A stretch of 64,000 nucleotides of DNA from NCBI RefSeq assembly GCF_003626735.1, contig NZ_RBHX01000001.1, forward strand, positions 744,001 through 808,000, written 5' to 3'. The notes below the pieces were generated by a model, which did not search any database, was not told where the DNA came from, and worked only from the letters and a program-made list of their open reading frames with translations. The DNA comes from Microbacterium sp. CGR2. Lineage in GTDB: Bacteria; Actinomycetota; Actinomycetes; Actinomycetales; Microbacteriaceae. Shown in pieces: positions 63,554 through 64,000 of this stretch. Both the position numbers and the translations under genes were made by a program. Every line of letters starts with the position of its first letter. The stretch's first letter is position 1.

Positions 63554-64000
63554 ATGACCCTCGACCCGGTAGGGCTGCTGTATCTCGCCGCCAGCATCGC
63601 CACGCTGGTCGCGGCACTTCTTCCGCGCCTGCTGCGGCGGGCGCCGATCTCCATGCCCATCGTCTTCGTGGCCGCCGGCGTCGGTGCCTTCGCGCTGTTC
63701 CCGGACCTGCCGGATCCGGACCCGCTCGAGCATCCGGAGTTCGCACTGCATCTCACCGAGCTGTGCGTCATCGTGTCGTTGATGGGCGCGGGGCTGGCGA
63801 TCAATCGCCGGTTCCAGTGGCGCACCTGGTCGACCACGTGGAGGCTCCTGGCGATAACCATGCCCCTGTCGATCGTGGCCGTCGCCTTCCTCGGATGGTG
63901 GGGCCTGGGGCTCGGGGTCGCCGGGTCGGTCCTTCTCGCGGCGGCCCTCGCCCCCACCGACCCGGTACTCGCGAGCGAAGTGCAGGTCAGCGAACCTCTC
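63554..64000 (+). CDS. CPA1-type cation:proton antiporter, cut by window end
   Basis: The first 149 residues of an open frame that continues past position 64000. MTLDPVGLLYLAASIATLVA begins a multi-helix protein; helices alternate with short basic loops, and ALAPTDPVLASEVQV matches the ion-binding DP segment of Na+/H+ antiporters. It would exchange monovalent cations for protons. The ATG at 63554 lies three bases after AGGA-like sequence (CTAGGA), which is a weak ribosome site. The full length and any C-terminal domain cannot be judged. Confidence 0.8.
   Translation, partial: MTLDPVGLLYLAASIATLVAALLPRLLRRAPISMPIVFVAAGVGAFALFPDLPDPDPLEHPEFALHLTELCVIVSLMGAGLAINRRFQWRTWSTTWRLLAITMPLSIVAVAFLGWWGLGLGVAGSVLLAAALAPTDPVLASEVQVSEPL

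Overview
The window is about 64 kb of high-GC actinobacterial chromosome. Gene content, codon use, frequent GTG/TTG starts, four-base ATGA/GTGA gene overlaps and a dnaK-grpE-dnaJ-hspR operon point to the Microbacteriaceae, most likely Microbacterium or a close relative. This is an inference from content; no marker gene was compared. There is no insertion sequence, prophage, CRISPR array or rRNA. One tRNA-Gly(CCC) is present.

Layout. 0.1-3.6 kb: a DedA membrane protein, a divergent MerR regulator/short-chain dehydrogenase pair around a textbook MerR operator, and a low-GC secreted-type protein that seems to have lost its N-terminus. 3.6-13.5 kb: an alpha/beta hydrolase carrying a GyrA-like C-terminal segment, then a glycoside-catabolic locus (ROK kinase, SIS isomerase, GH38 alpha-mannosidase, uncharacterised (alpha/alpha)6-type enzyme) and two opposed Gfo/Idh/MocA dehydrogenases. 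A shared operator-like motif links the two arms. 13.5-17.4 kb: a four-gene operon in which a GAF-PP2C phosphatase, a STAS antagonist and an RsbW-type kinase surround a cellulose-synthase-like glycosyltransferase. This looks like partner switching tied to exopolysaccharide synthesis. 17.4-23.6 kb: a tripartite tricarboxylate transporter (TctCBA) with a DapA-family lyase, a divergent CYP152-type peroxygenase and a GntR regulator. A perfect 28-bp palindrome and a related half-length site mark the probable regulon. 23.6-27.8 kb: the HspR-controlled chaperone operon with HAIR elements on a strong promoter.

27.8-30.4 kb: a decayed DUF222/HNH-type gene, a phosphotransferase and a HAD hydrolase. 29.8-41.8 kb: assimilatory sulfur metabolism in one direction: sirohydrochlorin chelatase, ferredoxin-type sulfite reductase, CysH, CysD, CysN, an SsuABC-like importer, uroporphyrinogen-III methyltransferase, ferredoxin-NADP reductase, 7Fe ferredoxin and a thioredoxin-reductase-like protein. 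It covers activation, reduction, siroheme supply and electron delivery, although no precorrin-2 dehydrogenase is visible. 41.8-49.8 kb: a lipoprotein, a DUF3817 protein, an AraC regulator, two MFS transporters, a RIO-type kinase interrupted by a one-base frameshift and bracketed by a dispersed 17-18 bp repeat, and a TetR/hydrolase pair with two operators. 49.7-57.5 kb: a five-gene operon (MHS transporter, YtcJ-like amidohydrolase, AruI-like ThDP decarboxylase, agmatinase-family ureohydrolase, 2-hydroxyacid dehydrogenase) beside a double-domain Lrp regulator, which suggests catabolism of arginine or another guanidino compound. 57.5-64 kb: dCTP deaminase, tRNA-Gly, an NQO-type flavoprotein with a TetR regulator, a sulfatase with its formylglycine-generating enzyme, and the start of a CPA1 antiporter cut by the window edge.

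All functions come from motif and family recognition by eye; no database search was run.
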